Shown here: positions 55,611-64,000 of the stretch, piece after piece
How positions within the stretch are numbered: position 1 is the stretch's first letter
Layout of the letters: each line of letters opens with the position of its first letter
NCBI GenBank assembly: GCA_032191485.1
Contig: JAVDOI010000012.1
Location: 10,974,635-11,038,634 of the forward strand
Source: Leptoclinus maculatus
Taxonomy: Eukaryota > Chordata > Actinopteri > Perciformes > Stichaeidae
DNA: 64,000 nt
Reading direction: 5' to 3'
The notes under the pieces: generated by a model
Databases searched by the model: none
What the model was told of the DNA's origin: nothing
The model's input: the letters and a program-made list of their open reading frames with translations, nothing else
Position numbers and translations under genes: made by a program

Positions 55611-58600
55611 CTTGTTTGTGCAGACCTTTGGCTAATAACTAACTGGCATGTATACTATGTTACTCGCTTTTGGTGAGCAAGGAATTCTTTTGTGGAGACA
55701 AATGTAAGTGGCTGCTTCCTTTGGATTTCCTGTTGTTGTTGAGCGAGAGCGGTGCATCTATCTCACTACAAATGCTCTTTCCGTCCACATCAGGAAAAGG
55801 AAACACTCCAATTGTCCCCGAGCTTGCATGCCCATGTACACCTATGCATGAATGGAATACCTACGCCTGGAAAAATTCCTCGCTTGTGTTGCTCGACACG
55901 GCTGCTTGATAATCAGCACAGTCGGCTCTTAATCACACGTCTTGCTCACCGTTTTAAACAAAGGAAGATATAGCTTTATCTGATGATGTCCAGCAGCTTG
56001 TCTGCTCTAGTTTGTTTAGTTCCCACAGGAAAGATTCACTGGAGGTCGAAAGTAGCTCAGGTTTTTGCCTTTGGGGATGCAGAGTGTGGACCTCTCTAGC
56101 TTGGCTTGCAAGTGTTTTCATTGAAGCAGCTGTTTCTTTGCAGTGTGAGCTGCATGTAGCCGGGTCAGCCCAACGTATATACTGACGCAAACCCTCCTTT
56201 CTCATTACTCTCACACAAATCAGCAAGTCATCCTGCAGACCGTAGCTCACCGACCAAAACGTCTATTGTAAACAGACACCATTACATGCTTGTTTGTTTC
56301 TGGGAACACTTAGTGTTTTATAGTAAATCAAACTTAATTCAAGCTCTTTTCATTCCTTTCTATTTCTGTCAGAGTCTGTGCAATTTCTTTTTCGCCCCCA
56401 TTTGCCATTTGTTGGAGTTTGTGTTTTACTAAATGCGAGAAATTAGAAGCTATATTTAGTTCTCAGTTTTTCACAACAAATATTTCCCCCCTGCAGCTAA
56501 ATACAGAGAGGAATTCAAGCTCATCATTGACCGAATCGCTGTGGTGAAGTCAGAGAATGTGAGTAAACTATTACAATATTTTTACCTTTTGTGGGAAAAA
56601 GCTCTGCTCCCATGTATTGATACGTCAGCACTGTGGCATTAGCTGGAACATGTATCACTGCCATTAAAGGTTGTTCTGGCTTAACTATCATGACTTCACA
56701 AGGAGTTGTCCAATCTTCGTTTTTTTTTTTTTACAGAACCGTTTGTACCCACTGGTTTCCCCCCCACGGGACTGCAGCTGCAGTTTTCATTTTCCTAGAA
56801 ACTATTTTTATGACGCAATTTCACATGAGTTTCACACTAAATGAGTTGTTTGTTCCACTGAAGCCCAGAACTAGTTTAACCACATTTTATGTTCAGAGTA
56901 AATAACCTGACTTTTGATCTGGTCCCCGATTAATTGGATTTAAAAGGGAATTAGAAATGTGACGTGCAGCAGTATCTTTATTTTTATTTAGAAACACAGT
57001 TTAACCCACATGACTGTGTTTTTTTAAAGGCATATTGTGCTTATTGACTCTGTTTGTCACAGGGTGAGAAGTATCTTGTCCTGAAGAAGAAATATAGGCA
57101 AATGCTGCATGAGCGAGATGCCAAACATCACTGGACGGACGGGGACGGACAGAGACGTTGGAGCCCAGGCAGAGCTCCGGCCTCTGTACAATGGGACGCG
57201 ACGGACGCCTCGACTTCTTCACCTCACCAGAAGGAACAACAGTATGAGGCAATGTCATGTGAGGAGCCCGACGGTGCTGCAGAGGTGAATTTAAATTCTA
57301 TTCTTTTCTCTTTGTAGAAACTGAAACTGTGGGACAAGCTGGTATGATTAAGCCACAACTAGATGAATCTGCTGTCACCCCAGCACGCAGTGTTTACTCT
57401 CTATGTGAATGACGCATTTATTTCTAAACAGGGCCATCTTTGTTTTAGTGTCCTCTGCCTTTTCTCTATTCTCTACATGTCAGTATTTAATGACGGTTTA
57501 CACAGAGAAGTACTGTGGGACAGACAAATGCTCTGTTACTGAGGCAAATCTAAGTTAGCCACTATGAGAACAAAGGGAAGGTCAAAGGGCTTATGTCTTT
57601 ACATAAAAGGCAGAGCCTTTTGAAACTAATGCATGGAAGCACTTGACTGTTGTGAAAATAAACACTATGTGCCGGTTTAATGCACAATAATCCCCTGGAA
57701 GTACTTTTACATATTGTTCCTTCAATAAACTTGAGCATTTAATCATAGATTTGAAAGATTAAATGTATTTTAATGTTCCGGCACAGTATTTGCTCAAACA
57801 GGCACTAAAATAAACATTATTTATCCACACATAGATGAATCAGGGAGGGGGGGGGGGGGGGGGGAGCAAGCAAAGTGCCAACGCTGTCCGTTAACCTCAG
57901 CCAGCACTAAATGTTTATAGCACATAATGTCTATACTCCTCCAGGACCAGCAGACAGGAACAGCCTCCATGCAGAACGCTCTACTGCAACTTCCTGCCAT
58001 CCCAACCCAGGACCCCTCGGCGCAAAGCAACGGGGACGATGAGCCGGACAAAGATTCGGGGTCAAAGGTGACAATTTGTCCGATTGAGAGGCAGTGCCAC
58101 TTGCTGGCACTCGCTTGCCCATTTGCACACTGTTAATTATGTGCACTGCGGTTTACAGTGTCAGTGACTGTAGGTGTGCGTGCTGTATTTCATTTCTCAA
58201 AGCTACATCACATCTTTTCTGGCCAAACGAGGCGGCAAAATAAGGCAGAAATATGATGCGGAGCAGAAAAACGATTAGTCAAATAAAGGCTGCAATTTTG
58301 TTAATCATAATTTTGCCCATGTCCCAAAAGTCACGTCGGTTATAGTAGTCGCAGCCGTCGTAGTACAGTACAGATATGAAGACAGCAGGTAGGGCCCTTA
58401 TTTGTCACATACATTCATAGCATGCTGTGTTTCTGACTTGTGTGTCCTTTCGAGAATCATTATTGTACAGTTTTTTATGCTATACTTTAGACCAATGATT
58501 ACCAGCCAGGGGCCACTTCAACACCAGGGTACTTGGAAAGTAAAAGAAAAAAAAAAGAAGATAGATTTGGTAAAATAAATCTATCCACACACAAACAGGA

Positions 58601-61600
58601 TTACAAATGACTGTGGGGCTGATTTTAAGTATATTTGTTGACACAATAACCAATAAACTACCGGCTAAGATAGGACGACTACACAGGACACACCTCCCTG
58701 AACAACACGTGCTGAAAGTGAGAGTGTGAACATTGGAAGCAAGCAGAGAAGTCAACATAGAGAAATAAAATGAAGTGGTAGTAATATGAACACAAACTAT
58801 GACCAAACCTACTGGAAAAAAAGAAGGGAAAACAAGCCTAAGCATAGACAAATCTCCAATGTCTTGCATTTAAAAAATATTTTAGCAAAGCCCAATTTTA
58901 TATAATAAATAGTGTTAAGTAACATCCACTTCAAAATCCATTCAGAAGAGCACATTTGGAACATGCTTACATTATGTTTATATTTGACAATGTAGGCGTC
59001 AGATCTCAGATCTTGTGGTACATAAATGGCTTTATGTAGCTTTGTTTTTAATGTTGCCGAAGCCATATACTTCACTATTATAACACAATTAAATCGTTTT
59101 ATTCAAACCTTTATGGGTCTGGAAATAATGACTTTGTAGTATAGCTATACGCTCACTAGTTTTCACCTTTTTGATTTAAAGTTTTAATTATTAATATCCT
59201 CATTCTGAAAATGTTTTAATGTAAACGTTGTTTTATTACATTACTGTAAATGCCCAGAGGAAGGACACAACTTGCAAAATGATTATTACTATAAACCAGT
59301 ATATCATTTCATAGGGTCACTCCAGTGGTTCCTCTGTTACCCACCAGGTGGTGCTAAGTAAATTACCTGGATTTGTAACCTCCTGCAGTATGTGTTGAAT
59401 TTGAGTGGGAGGAGGACCCAAGGGGGGAGAATCTGCATTTAAATTAAGCCCTCTGTTATTATGTTAAGCAGCAACATGTTGAAAGTCATTAGAAAGAGAA
59501 TAATCATCTGTGCCCATTAAAGAGATTGATAATCCCAGAGAAAGATATGTGGCTCTCCTTGATGGCCTGCACAATCGACAGATGAAATATGCTGAAGTGT
59601 GTTAATATAGCACCAGCAATCAGATTAAGTGTGTTTGCTTAAGGTATTAGTCACACCATTGAACTTAGTATTTGGGACACCCAGTTGTGTTGACAGTTGT
59701 TCCACATTGAGAAGCTACCTGGCTGGTTTCGCACACTATTCTTAATCACACCACCTGCAAAGCTTTGCTCCTATTTATAATATCGCACTCCCAAATGCAG
59801 GATGACGCTCTGCGGCAGATAAACCCCGGTTCCTTTAAAGTTTGGTTTTAATCAGGAGGAGAGCAGCGTCCCTATCCTTGTATTAGTTTGTATTTTGATC
59901 AGTGAAAGACAAGAGCGGCTGTGCGCAGTTTGAATTATAATGCCTTCAAATTAGAGCCCCGACACATCTGTATTGGGACATATGCACAAATAAATTGCAT
60001 TGCATGAATGCCAAAGATATTTAAGGAAGTTTTTAAATGGTTGTCTCAATTTCATAATGTAGTTTGTCCTCCAGAAGGAGAACAGAAGTCTATTTTTGGA
60101 CTGAAACATGTCTAAAACACTTTAGGGGTCCTTATCAAAATGTTTATTTTATGCATTCATGTAGAAGGAAAAAAAATAATTTTCTAGCTGTTGCATTTGT
60201 AAAACACAGGGGGGGGGCAGACAGAAAGGTACACATGGTAGATCACGTTGCTGTTAAACCTGTTACCATGGGGATCCAATGTAACTGACATGAATTCAAG
60301 CTACAGCTACAGTTCCCTGCGAAGGAAGCACAAAACTTTCCTTTCAGCCGGTGGGAGATTAACATTTGAGATTAATTCATTTTGGTTATTGTCACTTTGA
60401 CGACAGTGATGTCGGACGGTTGGTGGTTCCGCCACTTAGGCCAAGAAGACTGATCCCGAGAGAAAGAGTCCACACTGACTGTGGTGACCCCCCTGACTTC
60501 TCCTCTAGCGCCACAAGCAGTTTGACATTCATGGTTTTGAGGGAAATGTCTTTTAATGGATTATCACGAGGTTTCATACACACATTCCTTAACCTCTAAT
60601 AACCATCAGGACAAAAAAAGTGTTACATTTATATACAAATTGCTCCAAGATTATGACCAAATTCTTGTAAAACTGATGACATTCCCATCTGAAGCGCAAA
60701 TATTAGAACGCTTACACACTGAAACTAAGATGGTGAACATTACCTGATAAACGTCTGTATTTTAGCATTGTTAGCATGCTAATGTTTAGCTCAGTACAGC
60801 CTCACAGAGCTGCAGACTCTTGTTTAAAATCGTACAACATTAACTTGACCTAATTATGCGTGGTGTGTTGTGAATCCCCCGTATGAAATTTCATTATTGA
60901 CTTAGTGGTCAGCTGACGCCCCCCCCCCCCCCTGCACTTTGAAAACCCTCGTCAAATTAGTTTGGGTTTTTTACTACTCCACAGGCGCCACAATGTCCAA
61001 GACAAAACAAGCAGGGCTGCAGCGATTAGTCGATTAAGGATCGATAATTGATTAATAGGGTCATTTATATTTTAAGAAAAAAATGCCAAACATTTGTTGA
61101 TTCTAGTTTCTCTGTTTTAGGTTATTGTAAATGAAATAAAAGTTTTGGACTGTTGGTCTGACAAAACCTTGTAGAGATCCCCTTGAGCGATGGAACATTG
61201 TGATGTGCATTCAAAGACCAGACGAATAATTGAAAAAAAGAATCCACAGATGAATCAATAGTGAAAAACCCTAAAAACATCTGAAACGAGAGTATGTGAG
61301 CTCTTGTAACCCCTCGGTCGTTCCCTTCATGCCCAACGATGTTTTTAGTTATTTTTAATGGTCTCCGCCAAAAGTGAAAAAAAAGGACATGCCAGAGTGG
61401 AATAGGCTGGAAAAATACAATCCCTCCACTTTTCATGTTCACTACACTGACGTGTGGCAGTTTGTGCAAGAGACTTGAAAGGGCCGAGTGTTTTAACATC
61501 ATGTCTCTGATCTGAGAACAATTTGCAATCAAGTCGAGGAAAAAAAAAAAAAAAAACCCTCTCACATAAATCAGCCAAAGTGACACTTTTATACATTGCT

Positions 61601-62339
61601 AGATGTCTGTGTTCATTTTTTTTTTTTTCTCCTCTTGACCCATTGAGACTGAAATGGTGACAAAAACACATGGCCTGGCTGTAGGCGTGTTGTTTTTTGG
61701 TTAATTGGTAATTGGATTGTTATTCATTACCCCTTATGTGTGAAACCGGCACCTTTGTCTCGCTGCCTCATTACCTCTCTGTCTGTCTGACGCCCTTCGG
61801 TCACGTCTCGTCAGCTGGGAAACATCACAGCAGTGTGACCAGTGCGTGAAAATGGATGTGTGTGTGTGTGTGTGAGTACCCTGTGATGCTGGATCTTGCC
61901 ATGTGACTATTATGACTGATGCAGCGCAGTCAACTTTTTGTCACCGCTGAGTAATAGTCGTGTGTTTTCGTGTGTTTTCGTGTCTTTCAGTCCGAATCCG
62001 AGCAAGACGAGGAGTGTACGGGCAGTATGGGCTCTGCTGCTGTCGCTGTAAGTCCTTTTCCTTCCTCTTCTTTTATTTGTCTTATTACAAAGGGTTAGGG
62101 GAGTTATAAGTGATACATTTGACAGACGACCGTTGGGGTTTGGTCTTGTAAACGTCACTACTTGTTCCCTTTAAACCAATAAGAGAAGTAAAAGCATGAA
62201 CTGCTGACCTATGTGCAGTGTGATCATGGGTGTCTCCCAAATGCGTCAGTTTGGCTGTGACTCAGTCATTTGTAGGAAATGGATTAGAGGTTTGTAGCTT
62301 CAGCATTATCAATAGAGCCCACAACAGGATGTGGACAGT

Positions 62340-62384
<45 letters not shown>

Positions 62385-63861
62385 TCATCTGAGCGCTCCC
62401 TCCCCTCCCCTCCCTGTGATAGCTGGATCCTATAGAGAAGGAGTGGATCTACTCCGCTGCAGGTGCTCGAGTCCCTGACCTCTCTCATCTGCTCAGACAG
62501 GACCCCTCGCTGGCAAACAAGAAGGTAACGCCACCCTAAATGAACGAGGGATCCTTTTTGGTGTATATTTTTGGCCATTTGTTTGTAAAAAAATACATCT
62601 GTATGTAGTAATATCGCTATCACAAAGTCTGACGTGGCAAGAAACACGGCAATCAAATGAGCTTTAAGGCCAGATCAAGGCGAGCCAAACTTAATTAGAA
62701 GGAAACAACGAGGACAAAACGGAAGAATTATTACCCACTAGTGTAGAGCCCATTCAGAACGTGCCTGGTTCGACACCTGACCTCATGGCTCTCTACTGTA
62801 CTAATTACAGGTACACTCTGTACACATGTCAGGTACGTTCACCTTTAGTTTAACCTGCAAACAAACAGATTTAGATAATCCGGCAAAGCTGTTGGCTTCT
62901 ATACAAATAAAGGCCATTTCTGGAGAAGGACCAAAGGACAACTCAGGAACTTTACCTGCATTTGAAAGCAGAGGATTCTGGGACTAAATTTAGTCGCTAC
63001 ACTAACGCTTCAAGTACCGAAAAAGTCCCGACACCAGGGGATAGTGGGGGGGGCTGAGCTCTGCCTATTTGTCAACTTTTACAACTTGAGTACGGCTTCA
63101 TTCACAAAACACAGAAGTACTAGGTGCCTCTAGTATCACCGGGACATTTCTCATGACGTTTATTGACATAAAAACAATAGTTGTGTTCAGATCCAAAGAA
63201 TGTGAACGAGAGAGACAATGAATGAGAGGGAGGGAGCAGCAAACAAGTTTAAAAATCAGTGTCATGCAACAGTACAGAGAACAACATGATGTTGAGTCTG
63301 TGTTTTTGTTTCTTAATGTGTGAACATGTATTTTGTCCGCACTTGTTTTTCATTTGTCTTCAGTCTCATTTTCCTAATCTTCACGTAAACAGGGACTGTT
63401 AAGTTCCCAGTTTAGTTCCTTTGGTTCAATACTTTCTCGCCCTGTTGGACTTTGTTATAGCGTTGTCAGTCTGTTCCCAGATCTCATCAATCACTCTTAT
63501 CAAAACTGATAGAATTCATTACCAAAACAACGCAAATAATAATCCTTCAATGTCAGACGAATACAAAGTGAACAAACCTGAAAGTACACACATTTTCTAT
63601 AAAAAAAAACTCAAAATGTTTCATGTGGTTGGATACATGGTTTCACTAATTTATGCTTTTGTGTCTTTTTTGTTGGTGGGGGGTCGAACCAGGACTTTAC
63701 CTCAGTGAGTATTTGATAACATAGACTAGCTACAGACTGTATGTGACATGTTGCATGTTGTGGTGTAGATGTAGTGATTACATGATTTTTGTCTGACTAA
63801 AAGCTTCACCTTTTTTCACTTTGGCTCTCGACACTGTGACTCCAACCATCCTTCTCAGGGG
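53835..63861 (+). CDS. SOWAH (sosondowah) ankyrin-repeat family protein, multi-exon, 3' partial
   Basis: Exons: 53835-53967, 56497-56558, 57063-57284, 57945-58067, 61991-62047, 62423-62524, 63693-63704 and possibly 63859-63861, giving 238 residues before the window ends. Residues 1-85 (SEESLLDYFYSTGGSSGRVK ... EFKLIIDRIAVVKSENGEKY ... VLKKKYRQML) match the SOWAH N-terminal winged-helix-like domain (pattern L-L-x-F-L ... G-R-V-x-N-A-x-L-L-x-x-F ... F-K-x-x-V-x-x-V-A-x-V ... K-Y-V-x-L-K-x-R-Y). Residues 86-199 are a polar linker. Residues 200-238 (LDPIEKEWIYSAAGARVPDL ... ANKKDFTSG) match the segment leading into the first ankyrin repeat. The rest of the ankyrin region lies past the window. The molecular role of SOWAH proteins is poorly known. 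Mammalian SOWAHA-D are intronless (from memory), so this intron-rich copy is notable. I cannot assign it to A, B, C or D. Confidence 0.85.
54810..54815 (+). terminator. AATAAA in SOWAH intron 1
   Basis: Canonical poly(A) hexamer in ccaataaagctgattctg. It may be the 3' end of a decayed retroelement, whose tails often read aataaagctgattctgatt, or of a short alternative transcript. Confidence 0.35.
55563..55606. repeat. (GT)n microsatellite
   Basis: 44-bp GT run in SOWAH intron 1. Confidence 0.95.
56497..56558 (+). CDS. SOWAH exon 2: winged-helix-like domain, middle
   Basis: Acceptor ccctgcag, then AKYREEFKLIIDRIAVVKSE N and donor gtgagt. It corresponds to the F-K-x-x-V-N-x-V-A-x-V-R stretch in mammalian SOWAH proteins. 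62 bp, phase 1 to phase 0. Confidence 0.9.
56559..57062 (+). other. SOWAH intron 2
   Basis: 504 bp, with a T-run near 56719; no recognised element. Confidence 0.85.
57063..57284 (+). CDS. SOWAH exon 3: end of winged-helix-like domain plus linker
   Basis: GEKYLVLKKKYRQMLHERDA closes the domain, then a Trp/Ser-containing polar linker to E at donor gtgaat. Acceptor gtcacag, 74 whole codons. Confidence 0.88.
57285..57944 (+). other. SOWAH intron 3
   Basis: 660 bp, with a G tract at about 57845-57864 close to the acceptor; no recognised element. Confidence 0.8.
57945..58067 (+). CDS. SOWAH exon 4: linker
   Basis: Low-complexity polar segment (LLQLPAIPTQDPSAQSNGDD). 41 whole codons between acceptor ctccag and donor gtgaca. 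No family motif, so it is supported only by phase and composition. Confidence 0.65.
60480..60825 (+). repeat. Compound teleost interspersed repeat
   Basis: gacttctcctctagcgccac, then gtttgacattcatggttttg, later actaagatggtgaacattac, gcattgttagcatgctaatg and ctcagtacagcctcacagag occur in the order of a high-copy fish repeat known from memory. The right part is the same family as 373-458. Confidence 0.6.
61014..61265 (+). repeat. CGATTA-type teleost repeat copy
   Basis: Starts agggctgcagcgattagtcg then attaaggatcgataattgat, contains gccaaacatttgttgattct and ends near gacgaataattg. The best-preserved start of this family in the window. Confidence 0.6.
61991..62047 (+). CDS. SOWAH exon 5: acidic linker
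   Basis: SESEQDEECTGSMGSAAVA, 19 whole codons, acceptor gtctttcag and donor gtaagt. It joins in frame to LDPIEKEW. Mammalian SOWAH proteins also have a variable linker here. Confidence 0.75.
62048..62422 (+). other. SOWAH intron 5
   Basis: 375 bp containing a (GT)n at 62343-62381 only 41 bp from the acceptor. Confidence 0.85.
62343..62381. repeat. (GT)n microsatellite near a splice acceptor
   Basis: 39-bp GT run. The acceptor of SOWAH exon 6 follows at 62421-62422, so length variation could affect splicing of that exon. Confidence 0.95.
62423..62524 (+). CDS. SOWAH exon 6: pre-ankyrin conserved block
   Basis: LDPIEKEWIYSAAGARVPDL ... LLRQDPSLANKK, like the mammalian L-D-P-x-E-x-x-W-x-x-x-A-x-x-G ... 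L-L ... D-x-x-L-x-x-K-R block. 34 whole codons, donor gtaacg. Confidence 0.92.
62525..63692 (+). other. SOWAH intron 6
   Basis: 1.17 kb between exon 6 and the 12-nt micro-exon; no mobile element recognised. Confidence 0.7.
63693..63704 (+). CDS. SOWAH exon 7: 12-nt micro-exon (D-F-T-S)
   Basis: gactttacctca lies between acceptor tcgaaccag and the consensus donor gtgagt. It encodes DFTS, the residues expected right after ANKK, since the family reads K-R/K-D-F-x-S/T-G-F/Y-T. No other sequence in the 1.3 kb after exon 6 supplies this motif. Confidence 0.75.
63859..63861 (+). CDS. SOWAH exon 8: possible 3-nt micro-exon (G)
   Basis: A good acceptor (ccatccttctcag) is separated by only ggg from a perfect donor (gtaagt). 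Gly is the residue the family has next after D-F-x-S. Reading on past the donor gives VSFIIE and a stop, so this is either a 3-nt exon or a decoy. Confidence 0.4.
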
Positions 63862-64000
63862 GTAAGTTTCATTATAGAGTAATAACTCCGAACACCTACT
63901 GTAGCCTGTTGGAACGGACGTTTATTTGCAACTTGCATTCAAACCGACCGTATTACTCATCTCTGCGTTTCTTGATCTCTCATCTGTGATGGCGTAGTTC

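Larger units (their letters stand above)
53968..56496 (+). other. SOWAH intron 1
   Basis: 2.5-kb intron with a G12 tract near 54029, a possible alternative terminal exon (54288 onward, AATAAA at 54810), a CGATTA-type fragment near 54850-54920 (agagctgcaatgaatagtaa) and a (GT)n at 55563-55606. Confidence 0.8.
58068..61990 (+). other. SOWAH intron 4
   Basis: 3.9-kb intron carrying a compound dispersed repeat at 60480-60825 and a CGATTA-type repeat at 61014-61265. Flanking exons are both phase 0, so an additional whole-codon exon could be hidden here. I found none with good sites and sensible composition. Confidence 0.75.

Overview
The window is vertebrate nuclear DNA, almost certainly from a ray-finned (teleost, probably percomorph) fish. 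The evidence is spliced genes with GT-AG introns, long pure (TG)n, (TC)n and (CA)n microsatellites, and many interspersed repeats of types I know from teleost genomes. There is no bacterial or viral gene organisation. Most long open frames are translated microsatellites or intron noise. Both genes found lie on the + strand.

Gene 1 (1489-46317, 3' UTR to about 47.8 kb) is plekhg5 (Syx/Tech), a RhoA guanine-nucleotide exchange factor. Twenty coding exons can be joined in frame, giving 1137 residues plus a stop; the true 5' end lies upstream of the window. The protein runs: paired-cysteine N-terminus, Ras-binding-like/ubiquitin-fold region, conserved linker, DH (RhoGEF) domain, PH domain, acidic low-complexity tail, and a C-terminal S-E-V PDZ ligand. 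Intron 1 (21 kb) and intron 7 (11.5 kb) hold most of the length. The DH-PH part is compact, with exons 10-19 inside 5 kb.

47.8-53.8 kb is intergenic. It holds a degenerate AAAAAG-rich tandem repeat wrapped around a tRNA-like module, two copies of a CAGTGG-ended mobile element, a C27 tract and a long (CA)n(TA)n array.

Gene 2 (53835 to beyond the window end) is a SOWAH (sosondowah) family gene: an N-terminal winged-helix-like domain, a low-complexity linker, then the start of the ankyrin region. It is cut off by the window edge. The mammalian SOWAHA-D genes are, to my knowledge, intronless. This copy has at least six introns, a 12-nt micro-exon encoding D-F-T-S exactly where the family has that motif, and possibly a 3-nt exon for the next glycine.

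Other points of interest are a mobile element inserted at position +8 of a plekhg5 splice donor that duplicated the donor sequence, a complete 313-bp hAT-type element with an 8-bp target duplication, a broken LINE with a nested insert, perfect hairpins in intron 1, and a final plekhg5 intron whose retention would remove the PDZ ligand.
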